34,818 bases of DNA from Opitutales bacterium (GTDB lineage Bacteria > Verrucomicrobiota > Verrucomicrobiia > Opitutales > T3Sed10-336), in assembly GCA_007130045.1 (NCBI GenBank), contig SLTG01000105.1, positions 1 through 34,818 of the forward strand, read 5' to 3'. Numbering within the stretch: the first letter of the stretch is position 1; the number at the start of each line of letters is the position of its first letter. Position numbers and translations under genes: made by a program. Below, in pieces: positions 1 through 7,932 of this stretch. The notes beneath the pieces were generated by a model. That model made no database searches. It worked only from the letters and a program-made list of their open reading frames with translations, and had not been told where the DNA came from.

Positions 1-37
1 GGCGGACCAACCCCTTTGACAAGGAGGCTTCCGTTGA

Positions 38-370
38 AGTGAAGTAGACTTCCGCTCGAAAGCCTGCCAGGAAGTCGTCGAACTGACCCGGGACATCGAG
101 AACGAGTCGGAAGGCCACGCCGCCGTGCTTCTGTGGAAGGGGAGGGCCCTGCGACCGCTTGGCCTGCACACGGTCGCCCGGGATGCCGTGACCGCCGCCT
201 TCAGGCGGAGGAAGGACCGCTCGCCGGTTCTGCTGCAGGCGATCCAATACGAACGCGCCCTCGCCTACGAGTCCCTCGGCCGGAAGAGCCGGTCACGCCA
301 GGAGCTGGAAAAGCTCTACGCCCGGGCTCCGGATTACGAGGATGTGGCGGAGCGACTGGGGGTGGGGTGA
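38..370 (+). pseudogene. C-terminal remnant of a TPR-like protein
   Basis: The frame is open from just after a TGA at 35-37 to the stop ending at 370. No ATG is visible; GTG at 125 is the first plausible start. The product is rich in paired-helix features: an ERALAYESLG helix is followed by SRQELEKLYARAPDYEDV, which looks like the last tetratricopeptide repeat of a longer scaffold protein. A second frame upstream (positions 3-47) reads as a protein-like stretch ending at TAG 48-50, so one frameshift near 40-50 may separate the two parts. The window edge prevents seeing the rest. It could instead be a genuinely short protein. Family assignment is by motif impression only. Confidence 0.35.
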
Positions 371-505
371 TGGGATTGAGCTCGGGCGCTTCGGGAGGAC
401 GGACAGCAGTGATCATCTGGGGGCCAAAAACACGAAAAATTGGATCCTTTGATTCCTCTCCGAACTCCCGACGAATGAGAGGGAAGCCCGCGACCCCGTT
501 AAGTG

Positions 506-661
506 TTAATTCAAGGGCTGACCCCAACGGGTTCCCCACTGTGCATCACCACGGCTTCGGGAGAGGGTGCGCACGCGGTGCCGCGCTACTTTTAGGCGCT
601 TAGATAAGGCAGTGCCGACGAGGCCGGACGCGCCGGTTACAAGAATGTGTTTTTCAGTCAT
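506..661 (-). pseudogene. Truncated NAD-dependent epimerase (TIGR01777/YfcH-like), N-terminal fragment
   Basis: An ATG at 661 opens MTEKHILVTGASGLVGTAL, a clear Rossmann start with the GxxGxxG dinucleotide-binding loop. It continues through RVRTLSRS, the second beta strand of the YfcH/SDR39U1 epimerase group. Family members are about 300 residues; this frame stops after 51 residues, and the last 8 or so do not look like epimerase. The break lies beside an AT-rich stretch (about 499-525) flanked by the inverted pair CCCGTT (495-500) and AACGGG (526-531). The start is 10 bp downstream of the stop of the cryptochrome pseudogene on the same strand, so it was the last gene of that cluster. Epimerases of this type often accompany FeS-type photolyases. 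Confidence 0.6.
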
Positions 662-671
662 ATTAAATTGT

Positions 672-2216
672 TTAATGGAGGGCGGGGTTATTACGGATTT
701 TTTCGGCGGTATTATGGATGGCTTGGCGCTCGGCCTCGTCGATGCGATCCAAGTTGCGCACTTGAAGCGCCATGCGGTTGTTTTTGCGCAACTTGCTTTC
801 GTGCCTGAGCAAGTAGTCCCAATAGAGAGTGGTGAAGGGGCAGGCATTTGCTCCTGTTTTTTCTTTTGGATTTTTCGGGCACTGGGCGCAATAGTTGCTC
901 GTTTTGTTGATGTAGCTGCCCGTGGCGATGTAGGGTTTTGAGGCCATGAGGCCACCGTCGGCGTATTGCGACATGCCGAGGGTGTTGGGTAATTCCACCC
1001 ATTCCACTGCGTCCACATAGACGGCGAGATACCATTGATGCAGTTTCTTGGGATGCACGCCCAGAAGCAAGGCATAGAGCTCCGTCACCATGAGGCGTTG
1101 GATGTGGTGGGCTTAGCCGTGCTTGAGGGTCTGGCCGATGGCGGCTTGCAGGCAGGTAAGTTCTGTATCTCCGGTCCAGTAAAACTCTGGCAAGGGTTCT
1201 TTGGCCTCCATCGCATTGCGCTCCACATACTCCGGCATGTGGGTCCAGTAGATGCCGCGCACGTATTCGCGCCAGCCCAGAATTTGCCGGATGAAGCCCT
1301 CTACCGCCGCCAGTGGTGCCCGCCCGTCGCGGTAAGCGCTCTCGGCCGCTGCCACTGCTTCGCGGGGGTCAAGCAATTTTAAGTTGAGCGAGCTGCTGAT
1401 GAGGGAGTGGTAGAGCCAGGCCTCTCCCGTCCACATGGCGTCTTGATGATCGCCGAACTCCGGCAAGCGGGTATCGATAAAGCGCTTGAGGGCGGCCTTG
1501 GCTTGCTTCGGGGTAACGGGCCAGGCAAAGGATGCGAGGGAGCCGGGATGCTTCTTAAAACGCTTTTCCACCAGCTCGATGACTGCCCGGGTGGTGGCGT
1601 CGGGCTGAAAATCAGGACCCGATCCGGGATCTTTCGGGCCTTTCTTGCCGAAGGCTTTGCGGTTGGCTTTGTCGTAGTTCCAGTCGCCGCCTTCCGGCTT
1701 GTCACCGGCCATCAGTACATTTTCGCGCTTGCGCAGCTCGCGGTAGAAAAATTCCATACGCAGGGACTTGCGGCCCTCGGCGTGTTTCCGGAAGTCTTCC
1801 GGGCTGGTGTTGAAGTGGCGATCCTCCGGAAGCTCAAGCGAGCAGGCCTCGGCATGGCAGACTTTTTTTAGGCCCTCTAATACCCGCCATTCGCCGGGCC
1901 GGACTGCGATGACCTTTTCCGGGCTCAAGCGCCGTAGGTCGATGGCAAGCCGATGGGAAAGACGGTCAGGCGGCTTGGGCGCATCCAGCTGGCTGTATTC
2001 CACTGTAATTTCTTCCGCCCGCAAGGCATCCCGAAAGTGGCGCATGGCGGATAGAAACAGCGCAATCCGCTGCCTGTGCGACCAGACATGGGTGGACTCG
2101 TTATCGACTTCCGCCATCCAGACGCGGTCGCAGGTCGGGTCGAAACCATCGAAGGCAGCGGAGTCCCTGTTCAGTTGATCACCGAAGAGGACAACAATGT
2201 TGCGGATTTTGGGCAT
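672..2216 (-). pseudogene. FeS bacterial cryptochrome/photolyase (CryB/PhrB-like) with one in-frame TAA
   Basis: The product resembles the deoxyribodipyrimidine photolyase-related family (FeS-BCP; (6-4) photolyases and CryB), which bind FAD and a 4Fe-4S cluster and are usually about 510 residues. Here 514 codons run in one frame from ATG 2216 to the stop at 672-674, except for TAA at 1113-1115 (codon 368). The surrounding codons read KHG-stop-AHHIQRLMV, where the family has tyrosine, so a single TAC/TAT-to-TAA change explains it. Four cluster cysteines are present at 355, 443, 446 and 459, with the spacing (88, 3, 13) I recall for Agrobacterium PhrB. The stop falls after the first of them, so the 367-residue product would lose three ligands. 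No ATG restart would restore the FAD domain. The upstream neighbour is the phrB fragment, the downstream one the epimerase fragment. Confidence 0.85.
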
Positions 2217-2280
2217 GGGTGCTGAGATTTTGAAATGATGAAAAACTGAAATGCTGAAACGCTAAAATGCTGTATCCCCC

Positions 2281-2997
2281 TTATTTACGAAATGTTTCAA
2301 AGGCTTTGAGGGCGTGTTCGCGGCCCGCTTTGTGTTCGATGATGGGCTTGGGGTAGTTTTTCCCGAGTTCGATGTTGGCTTTTTTGAGAAGGTGTTCCGG
2401 TGCTTCCCAGGGCTCATGAATGTAGGCGGCGTCGAGGTGCTTCAGCTCTGGCACGTAGCGGCGCACGTAGTCGCCCTCGGGGTCGAATTTCTTACCTTGG
2501 GTGATGGGGTTGAAGACGCGGAAGTAGGGTGCCGCGTCGGCACCGCAGCCGCCGCTCCATTGCCAGCCCAGGGTGTTGCTGGCCAGATCGGCATCGACTA
2601 GCGTATCCCAAAACCAACGTGCCCCCGCCTTCCAATCCTGGAGCAGGTGTTTGAGCAGCAGTGAGGCCACGATGATGCGTACGCGGTTATGCATCCATCC
2701 GGTCTCCCAGAGCTGCCGCATTCCGGCATCGACGATTGGGTAGCCAGTGCGGCCCTTTTGCCAGGCATGGAGTGCCTCGGCATCGGGTTTGTAGGGGAAA
2801 TCCGCATACTCTGGCCGCAGGGGAGCGTCTGCAGTTTCCGGAAAATGATAGAGCACATTGTAAGCGAATTCGCGCCAGTAAATTTCCTTCATGTAAATGA
2901 GCGGTCCGTTTTGCCGGAGGTCTTGGGCTTGGGTAAGCGCATGGACGATCTGGCGCGGCCCGATCTGCCCCCAGTGCAAGTAGGGCGAGAGGGCGGA
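2281..2997 (-). pseudogene. phrB: Class I deoxyribodipyrimidine photolyase, C-terminal FAD-binding half (5'-truncated)
   Basis: Homology begins abruptly at SALSPYLHWGQIGPRQI (about 2997) and runs to the natural C-terminus at 2281. FAD-domain motifs are intact: YWREFAYNVLYHFP, GYPIVDAGMRQLWETGWMHN and NTLGWQWSGGCGADAAPYFR. Family proteins are about 430-480 residues; the N-terminal antenna domain and the start of the FAD domain are missing. Reading further upstream in frame gives only a few unrelated codons before TGA at 3016-3018, and these codons lie inside a palindromic repeat (3005-3066). A TTG at 2979 is the only internal start and would not give a functional enzyme. The gene lies 64 bp upstream of the cryptochrome pseudogene on the same strand, so both light-repair genes of the locus are inactive. 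The truncation is certain; its cause is inferred. Confidence 0.85.
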
Positions 2998-3004
2998 TTG
3001 ATAA

Positions 3005-3066
3005 GAAATCGCTTTTCATGCGGTACGGACACCCACCCTCTGGAACCGGTCCGAAGGAGCGATTTC
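3005..3066. repeat. Imperfect palindromic element at the phrB breakpoint
   Basis: Nested inverted repeats are visible: GAAATCGCT (3005-3013) pairs with AGCGATTTC (3058-3066), and CGGAC (3026-3030) pairs with GTCCG (3049-3053). The left 27 nt (3006-3032) recur at 11123-11149 with three mismatches. The element sits exactly where phrB homology ends, which suggests a REP/MITE-like repeat that took part in the rearrangement. Confidence 0.5.
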
Positions 3067-3181
3067 ATGGAGAAGAGAGTACGGAAGAGCGGACGGGAAT
3101 GGCAAGCCCTTCGACAGCCCGGCTTCAACAGGGGCTTGATGGGCTAAGGAAACACTGCCCATAACCGGTTCGGTTTCGTAA

Positions 3182-3346
3182 GTCGGGGAAAACGGTCATC
3201 GCAGCAGGGCTCGACGACGCATTCGGGCAGAGCAGTGGATTGGTGAGACAACGGGCGTGGCCATCCCTGAGCCGGGAACGGTGGCTTTGTGGGTGGGGTT
3301 CGCGGTGGTCGTGGTGGTGCTGGTGGGGAGGAGGCGGGTGGGGTGA
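3182..3346 (+). pseudogene. Orphan PEP-CTERM sorting-signal tail
   Basis: The last 29 codons (3257-3343) read VAIPEPGTVALWVG, then an all-hydrophobic stretch, then GRRRVG and TGA 3344-3346. This is the full three-part PEP-CTERM signal: the PEP motif, one membrane helix and a basic tail. It normally directs surface or exopolysaccharide proteins to an exosortase. The 25 codons before it look like unrelated sequence and are closed by TAA at 3179-3181. The secreted body of the protein is therefore missing and only the 3' end survives. A short exosortase substrate cannot be excluded, but no start codon or signal peptide is seen. Confidence 0.55.
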
Positions 3347-3507
3347 CGGTGCGGCGGCGGGGAAGAAGGGAAACCGTTCCAGCTGGACAACACCTGGAAT
3401 GAATAAGAGGATCGGGCACGAAGGCGGACATGAACTATGTTTGATACGCCGGGATCCGCGAGAGGCTGGTCGGTGGCGGCGGGTTCTGCGTTAATGGCGG
3501 AAATTGA

Positions 3508-3798
3508 ATGAAAATAATTTTTTCGAGATCCGAGGCCGAATATATCGTCAATGATTCCGAGACTGACTTGATGCTGACTCGTGTCGGTATAGCTCTCGTT
3601 GAGCCATTGCTTCAAGATCATGGCGAAATTGAAGTGAATGCCTCTGATTCCGAGTTTCAGGAGTTTTTAGAAACCCTTCGTGAGGATTACATCGGGAAGG
3701 CGGAAAGATTACCAAGCCCCGAGCACCTCGTAGGTTTAGCGAGGAAGCTGCTCCCGGATTACGAATCCATTTCTCCGATGAAATTCGGCCAACAATAA
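3508..3798 (+). CDS. Hypothetical 96-residue acidic protein
   Basis: I do not recognise this protein. It is acidic and probably cytoplasmic, with no signal peptide or membrane helix. A stretch near residues 45-60 (SEFQEFLETLREDY) is predicted to be helical. The start is ATG 3508, with a weak GGCGGA about 14 nt upstream. Codon use is clearly less GC-rich than in the core genes, and a strong terminator follows 80 bp after the stop, which supports a real transcription unit. The gene stands between decayed fragments, so it may be recently acquired. No function is proposed. Confidence 0.45.
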   Translation: MKIIFSRSEAEYIVNDSETDLMLTRVGIALVEPLLQDHGEIEVNASDSEFQEFLETLREDYIGKAERLPSPEHLVGLARKLLPDYESISPMKFGQQ

Positions 3799-3878
3799 AG
3801 CCTCCATCCGACCTTCGCCCGGACTCGAACCATGGATGAACAAGCCGGAGCCGGATCTTGAGGAAATCTTAAGATCTA

Positions 3879-3916
3879 AAAAAGCCGTTCCCACCACCGG
3901 GTAGGAGCGGCTTTTT
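3879..3916. terminator. Bidirectional rho-independent terminator
   Basis: A 13-bp stem (AAAAAGCCGTTCC at 3879-3891 with GGAGCGGCTTTTT at 3904-3916, one G-T pair) encloses a 12-nt loop. It is A-rich before and T-rich after, so it can work on both strands. It would end transcription of the 3508-3798 gene. Confidence 0.75.
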
Positions 3917-4058
3917 GTTTTCCGGGCACCACATCCGGGCGTCGTGACCCACCCCCCCGGCCCTCTTTCCGTGGGTCCTGACACCTAAAGAGAAGCCCTC
4001 TCCAGCGCCGAAACAGCCGAATAAACCACGGAAACCAGTCGGACAGCAGAGCAGTGGT

Positions 4059-4184
4059 CTCGGCCAGTACAGCAAATCGTTCTTTTTCGTCCATCGGTTC
4101 GGTCTTTTTCCATGGCATAAACGCCATATTGAAGTGTAACCGATGTCCTTGGGATAACTGTTACCGATGTCTTTGGGTTGTACC
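4059..4184 (-). mobile_element. IS481-family remnant: end repeats plus transposase N-terminus
   Basis: On the minus strand an ATG at 4118 opens MPWKKTEPMDEKERFAVLAE, the typical opening of IS481-type DDE transposases (MPWKxxxxMDER...). After about 20 residues the match stops. Just upstream are two direct repeats, 4137-4153 and 4161-4177, with core ACCGATGTCNTTGGG and a 24-bp period. They resemble the 'gttacccatgtc' terminal repeats of this IS family. Only the left end of the element therefore remains (about 126 bp), and it cannot transpose. Confidence 0.55.
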
Positions 4185-4320
4185 CCAACCCGCATCGGCC
4201 AGTCAATTTGCCCGTCGCTGGATGCAGGATGAAAAGCGTGCCAAGGCTGTCCGGGCGCTGTGCCGGAAGATCAGGAGAGGCGCTGCCGAAGTATTGTGAG
4301 GAGACATTCAACAACACGCC

Positions 4321-4416
4321 CGATTGTCAATAGTCAAGACGTGACGTCTTCTAGGTCGCCTCGATTGTCAATAGTCAAGACGTGACGTCTTCTAGGTCGC
4401 CTTTCTTCTAGGTCGC
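4321..4416. repeat. 41-bp tandem duplication with internal 15-bp palindrome
   Basis: Two identical 41-bp units lie head to tail (4321-4361 and 4362-4402). They are followed by a 14-bp partial third copy of the unit's end (TTCTTCTAGGTCGC, 4403-4416). Each unit contains the perfect palindrome AAGACGTGACGTCTT. GTCAAGAC occurs once per unit and once more just after the array (4420-4427). There are no spacers, so this is not a CRISPR array. It may be a duplicated element end or a protein-binding site. Confidence 0.8.
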
Positions 4417-4690
4417 TTTTGTCAAGACTACACGACCTGATCGTCCGCTACGAACTTGTAGGAACGCCCGCCCTGGAAACCCCCTCCCAGTGTCACCGAG
4501 ACTTCACAGAGGTAAGGAGCCCTGATGCTGTGCATCGAGATCTTCGGTGTTCCGCTTCGGTTCGCGCCCGGTCTTGTCGCCGCGCTCGGAACCACACCGT
4601 GGGCATCGTCCCGAGACAAAGGGCTTGCAATGCCCCCGGACCGGCACTTAACTCGGGTAAAAAACGTCACTTACTTTGAAAGCAACTCAC
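4417..4690. other. Gene-free stretch upstream of the BNR_4 gene
   Basis: No gene can be supported on the plus strand. On the minus strand 4428-4670 is open, and its end (EVSVTLGGGFQGGRSYKFV) looks protein-like, so it may be the last part of a decayed gene. I cannot name the family. The promoter of the following secreted protein must lie here, but no convincing -35/-10 pair is visible. The preceding 4185-4320 is equally featureless. Confidence 0.35.
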
Positions 4691-6364
4691 ATGCGCATTC
4701 TGCAAAGCATCCTACTATTCTGTCTCTCAACAGCCTTTTCACTGGCATCGAACTCTGCAGCCATGAGCGAGCAAACCTTCCTGGAGCAAAGAGCGGCCCT
4801 GATTGAAATGCACTCAAAGCACGATACGACCTTCGCCGCCTTGCAACGGGAACTGGAAACTGAGAATTCCTTCAGCAGTGAATACTGGCGCTGGAGAATC
4901 GACCAGTACCTGTATGGTCAATACAACGAGTACCAGCCGATCTACGATGCCTACACAGAGGGCAAAGCATTCAATGAGATCTACGACTTGCCGGCAGAAA
5001 CCGTCCACCCTGCAAGCGAAGAGCCTGCCAAGCTGCCGGAGATCCCGGACGGCTTCTTCACCGACAATCTGCCCGGAAACGTTAGGACCGGCTGGACACA
5101 CCTCGCGGACGGCAAGATCTCCATCGCCTATCAGGGCTACCTCACCGACCCCTACATCGCTAGCTACGATCTCGAAAACGATAAATGGGACGGTCCTTAC
5201 AAAGCGGGACACAGCACGCTTTCCAAAAACGGCCGGAGGGTGGACAGTCATGGCCGCCCCGCGCTTGAACAGGACAGCGACGGATACTTTCATATCGTAT
5301 TCGGCGGACACGGAGGGGAAAGGGAGGACGGACTCAACCCTTTCTCCATCGACACACCTCATGCTGGCGGAAGACAAAAACACGTCGTCTCTGAAAGGCC
5401 CAATGACATCAGCTCCTTCTTGGAAAAGGACGACATCACGCCCTTCGCCTCCTACACGGCGATGTTCAAAATGGGTAACGGCGACATCTACTTTTTCACC
5501 CGCGCCGGAACCCACAAATCGCCATGGATGTACTACAAGATGAAAAGCGGCTCCCAAACCTTCGAGCCTCCAGTCTTCATCACCTGGCCCGTTCCCCGAA
5601 AGGACAACCCCATCGACGTGGATACCTTCTATCTCAGGCCCAAAAAGGTTTCGGATACTGAAATCATAATCACCTACCTGGGTCACATCTGCAACTTCAA
5701 GGAAGTCCACGACCGAACGCACTACAGTCGGATTAACACGTATTACATGAAAATGGATACGACGAATGACAGTTTTTACAACGTCGAGAACAAGAAACTG
5801 TCCCTCCCGCTTACCAGAGCCACATCCGATGAGCTGACCCTTGCCTACGACTCCGAAAAGAACAACGAGACCTGCTTCAGCACGCGCCCCCTCGTCCTGG
5901 AGGACGGACGGCCCGCAGCTGCCTACGAAGCCATGGGACCAGACTACCGCGAGTGGAGAATGACCGTTTACGAAGATGGCAGTTGGACGCACAGCTTGCC
6001 GATCCCGGGAACACAGAGCCGTAGCTTGAAGGATGCGGCCGGCAACGAGATCGAGAGGATCCAAGACCTCGAAATCATTGAAGGCCATGGCGAAGTTGTG
6101 ACCGCTGCCGTTCTCTATGAGAACGAGCAAGGGGAAAGCGTCTTCGCCATCGCAAAGAGCAGCTCCGCGACCGGCGCCGAAGAACAAGACTGGATCGTTC
6201 AAAGGGAATACTTCACCGTCTCCCAATCGAGACTGGCAATGCAAGCGGTAAGAGATGAAGCAGAAAAGGCAATCGCCTTGGTCCTCAACGTCAGAAAAGG
6301 AGCCTCCCAACGCCTTTACTTGTGGTACGACGGCGAATTCAGGCCTAACAACTCACTCCAGTAG
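4691..6364 (+). CDS. Secreted BNR_4-repeat protein, possible polysaccharide lyase
   Basis: This 557-residue protein starts at ATG 4691, followed by a signal peptide (MRILQSILLFCLSTAFSLAS); an in-frame TTG 15 nt upstream would spoil that signal. The mature part resembles the BNR_4 beta-propeller family: RTGWTHLADGKISIAYQGYL (about 132-151), a GHS motif (His174), HGRPALEQD (His187) and GYFHIVFGGHGG (His201, His207). Some PL24/PL25 ulvan lyases use this fold with histidine, tyrosine and arginine catalysts, so cleavage of a uronic-acid polysaccharide is a reasonable guess; many BNR_4 proteins are uncharacterised. It should act in the periplasm or outside the cell. It is an intact single gene among IS debris, with lower GC than the core, which suggests acquisition. 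An uncertain helical region (about 25-120) precedes the propeller. Confidence 0.65.
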   Translation: MRILQSILLFCLSTAFSLASNSAAMSEQTFLEQRAALIEMHSKHDTTFAALQRELETENSFSSEYWRWRIDQYLYGQYNEYQPIYDAYTEGKAFNEIYDLPAETVHPASEEPAKLPEIPDGFFTDNLPGNVRTGWTHLADGKISIAYQGYLTDPYIASYDLENDKWDGPYKAGHSTLSKNGRRVDSHGRPALEQDSDGYFHIVFGGHGGEREDGLNPFSIDTPHAGGRQKHVVSERPNDISSFLEKDDITPFASYTAMFKMGNGDIYFFTRAGTHKSPWMYYKMKSGSQTFEPPVFITWPVPRKDNPIDVDTFYLRPKKVSDTEIIITYLGHICNFKEVHDRTHYSRINTYYMKMDTTNDSFYNVENKKLSLPLTRATSDELTLAYDSEKNNETCFSTRPLVLEDGRPAAAYEAMGPDYREWRMTVYEDGSWTHSLPIPGTQSRSLKDAAGNEIERIQDLEIIEGHGEVVTAAVLYENEQGESVFAIAKSSSATGAEEQDWIVQREYFTVSQSRLAMQAVRDEAEKAIALVLNVRKGASQRLYLWYDGEFRPNNSLQ

Positions 6365-6406
6365 CCCAACAAGCGCCGACAAGCGGCTAGAGGGAATGGC
6401 ACTCTG

Positions 6407-6802
6407 TTAAGCAGGTTTATCGAGGATTTTCACTGCTGGATTCTCAGAGAGAAAGCACTCAAAATATAGGTGTCTGGGTTTCTGTAGCCATCGAGTGCAT
6501 TTCGGCCTTCGTTCGACCCTTCGAGGCTCGTTTCGTCCGGAGCGTTCGGTGACGAGTCTTTGGGCAATATGAGCCCACATTTTGATGCGTTGCTGGACTC
6601 GTAGTTTTGGACGGGACACCAGATTGTGGAAGTGTTCACGGCAGGCGTGGATAACCTGTTGAGTTCCTCGAAAGCTCAGGCGGCGGTGATTGACCGCGTG
6701 AGCGGCTCCGGCCTTGAGCATCACCAGACGCATCAGATTGTAAACGATCTGGTGCATGAGCAGTTCTTTTTCGATCATCTGCGGCGATTTTGTCCGCAGC
6801 CC
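6407..6802 (-). mobile_element. IS4-family transposase, C-terminal fragment
   Basis: The minus-strand reading LRTKSPQMIEKELLMHQIVY (about 6799 downward) continues through NLMRLVMLKAG and a basic tail to a stop at 6407-6409. This is the typical C-terminal region of IS4-type DDE transposases, holding the YREK-like K/E helix that follows the last catalytic Glu. The DDE-containing N-terminal two thirds are absent. The homology stops at about 6802, where it meets an ISL3-type fragment on the opposite strand. It is therefore a dead remnant. Confidence 0.7.
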
Positions 6803-7053
6803 GGGATTGAAGGAAATGCTCCGGGAAACCTGGGACTACTACTATCGGCGCGACGGAGAGGAGCATCTAAAGAGCTGGTATAGCTGGGCAATCCGATGTC
6901 GGATGGAGCCCTTTCAAAAGCTCGCTCGCACAATCAATGCGCATTGGGAAGGGATCCCGGGCTATTATCCCAACCGAGTGACCTCTGCGGCGATCGAGGC
7001 GATCAAGGGCTTAATCCAGACGGCCCGTCGCCGGGCTCGCTCGTTGATCGGGT
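6801..7053 (+). mobile_element. ISL3-family transposase, C-terminal fragment
   Basis: Plus-strand codons read PGLKEMLRETWDYYYRRDGE, then SWAIRCRMEPFQKLARTI, HWEGIPGYYPNRVTSAAIEA and a basic RRRARS end. These are the conserved C-terminal blocks of ISL3 transposases, including the Glu-containing segment TSAAIEAIKGLIQ. The family is about 400 residues; only the last 85 or so remain. The left edge abuts the IS4 fragment in opposite orientation at about 6800. After 7053 the sequence loses similarity and no terminal inverted repeat is obvious. Confidence 0.65.
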
Positions 7054-7446
7054 TAAGGTCCGCATATCCCGAAAGATTGCTTCGCGGCTCGCGAATACTT
7101 GTAAGGAGCGGTACAACATGGATATGTTGGTTCCAATGGCAGCAGTAAGGTTGAGCGAACACGGAAACGCCAGTCATGTCTTTACCGGCGTTGATCCCTC
7201 CAGGCGCGGCGCGCGGCGCGGAATCAATGCCTGTTGTCGGATGACGGTCACTCCGGTCGATCCGGCCGACCGCCTGAAAACGGCTTGGAGGGCTGCCGGG
7301 AGTTCGGTCCCGCCGCAGATTGTGTGCGGGGAGCCCACGCCGCGAGCGGGTCTGCCCGAAAAGCCGGAGCGATCCTTTCGTTCCCGCGAAGGGGCGACGC
7401 GAATACACCCATGACCCCGTACAGGAGAAATATCGAGAATGGCGTT
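7054..7446. other. Gene-free stretch after the IS debris
   Basis: Several frames are open because of high GC, but none gives protein-like sequence. A GC-only run sits near 7204-7222. Nothing else is recognisable. The promoter of the next gene would be expected here. Confidence 0.3.
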
Positions 7447-7932
7447 ATGACCCGTTGCGAGACGGAGCGTGCGAAACATTCGCGGAAGGAGGTCAAGTGG
7501 AACCCCGACCTTTCGAGGTTGGCGAGAAACCATAGTCACCGAATGTCGAGAAAGCGGAAGCTCTGGGAGCACTCCGAATCTTCGAAGATTCCCAAGCTGA
7601 TCAAGAACCCGATCGAAGCGTCGATTGCCTGGACCCTGATCACGCTGGGGTTTCTCGTTGCATGGGTATTCGCGCTTATAGGGGTCGTTATCCTTTGGGT
7701 GGGGCGTGAAGGATACAAAAAGAAGAAGAAGGAACATGTCGCCGTGATCCGGACTCGAAGCAACGACCGAGCGGGAGAGGGATCCGATGCAATTGCCGCG
7801 CGGTTGTATGACGAACTAGCCGGAGACGAAGGCTATCTCAAGAGCGTCGCCGATCCCGATTTCAAGCTCACGGGTATCGGTGTTTGGCGGAAACGGAATC
7901 GCATGTACATCACCCAGATCTTTTATGGATGA
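7447..7932 (+). CDS. Small single-helix membrane protein with CAP/SCP-like C-terminal tail
   Basis: The most natural start is ATG 7447, with ATG 7411 and 7543 as alternatives; the frame stays open further upstream. A basic N-terminus is followed by one strong membrane helix, WTLITLGFLVAWVFALIGVV (about residues 62-81), then a lysine-rich segment. The last 45 residues (DEGYLKSVADPDFKLTGIGV ... RMYITQIFYG) resemble the end of CAP/SCP domains, in which a residue block before 'NPxFxxxGIGV' is followed by a strand ending in 'Y.TQ.F'. The front half of a CAP domain, with its HxxxN motif, is not present, so this is either a truncated fusion or a convergent resemblance. I know of no named family with this layout. 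Confidence 0.4.
   Translation: MTRCETERAKHSRKEVKWNPDLSRLARNHSHRMSRKRKLWEHSESSKIPKLIKNPIEASIAWTLITLGFLVAWVFALIGVVILWVGREGYKKKKKEHVAVIRTRSNDRAGEGSDAIAARLYDELAGDEGYLKSVADPDFKLTGIGVWRKRNRMYITQIFYG

Noticed and set aside
672-2216. Recoding of TAA/TGA as amino acids (TAA in the cryptochrome, TGA in chrA).
   Set aside because: Both codons serve as normal stops for intact neighbours (TAA for clpC, metK and lpxB; TGA for the GnnA-like gene), so simple nonsense mutations are the better reading.
3067-3147. Short frame MEKRVRKSGREWQAL resembling the start of an IS66 accessory protein.
   Set aside because: Only about 15 residues match and a stop follows after 26 codons; too little to support an element.
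3815-3875. Possible tRNA on the minus strand (GGTTCGAGTCC resembles a T-loop).
   Set aside because: The T-stem does not pair properly, and no acceptor, D or anticodon arms can be drawn.
4321-4416. CRISPR array.
   Set aside because: The units are directly adjacent without spacers, only two complete units exist, and no cas gene is nearby.
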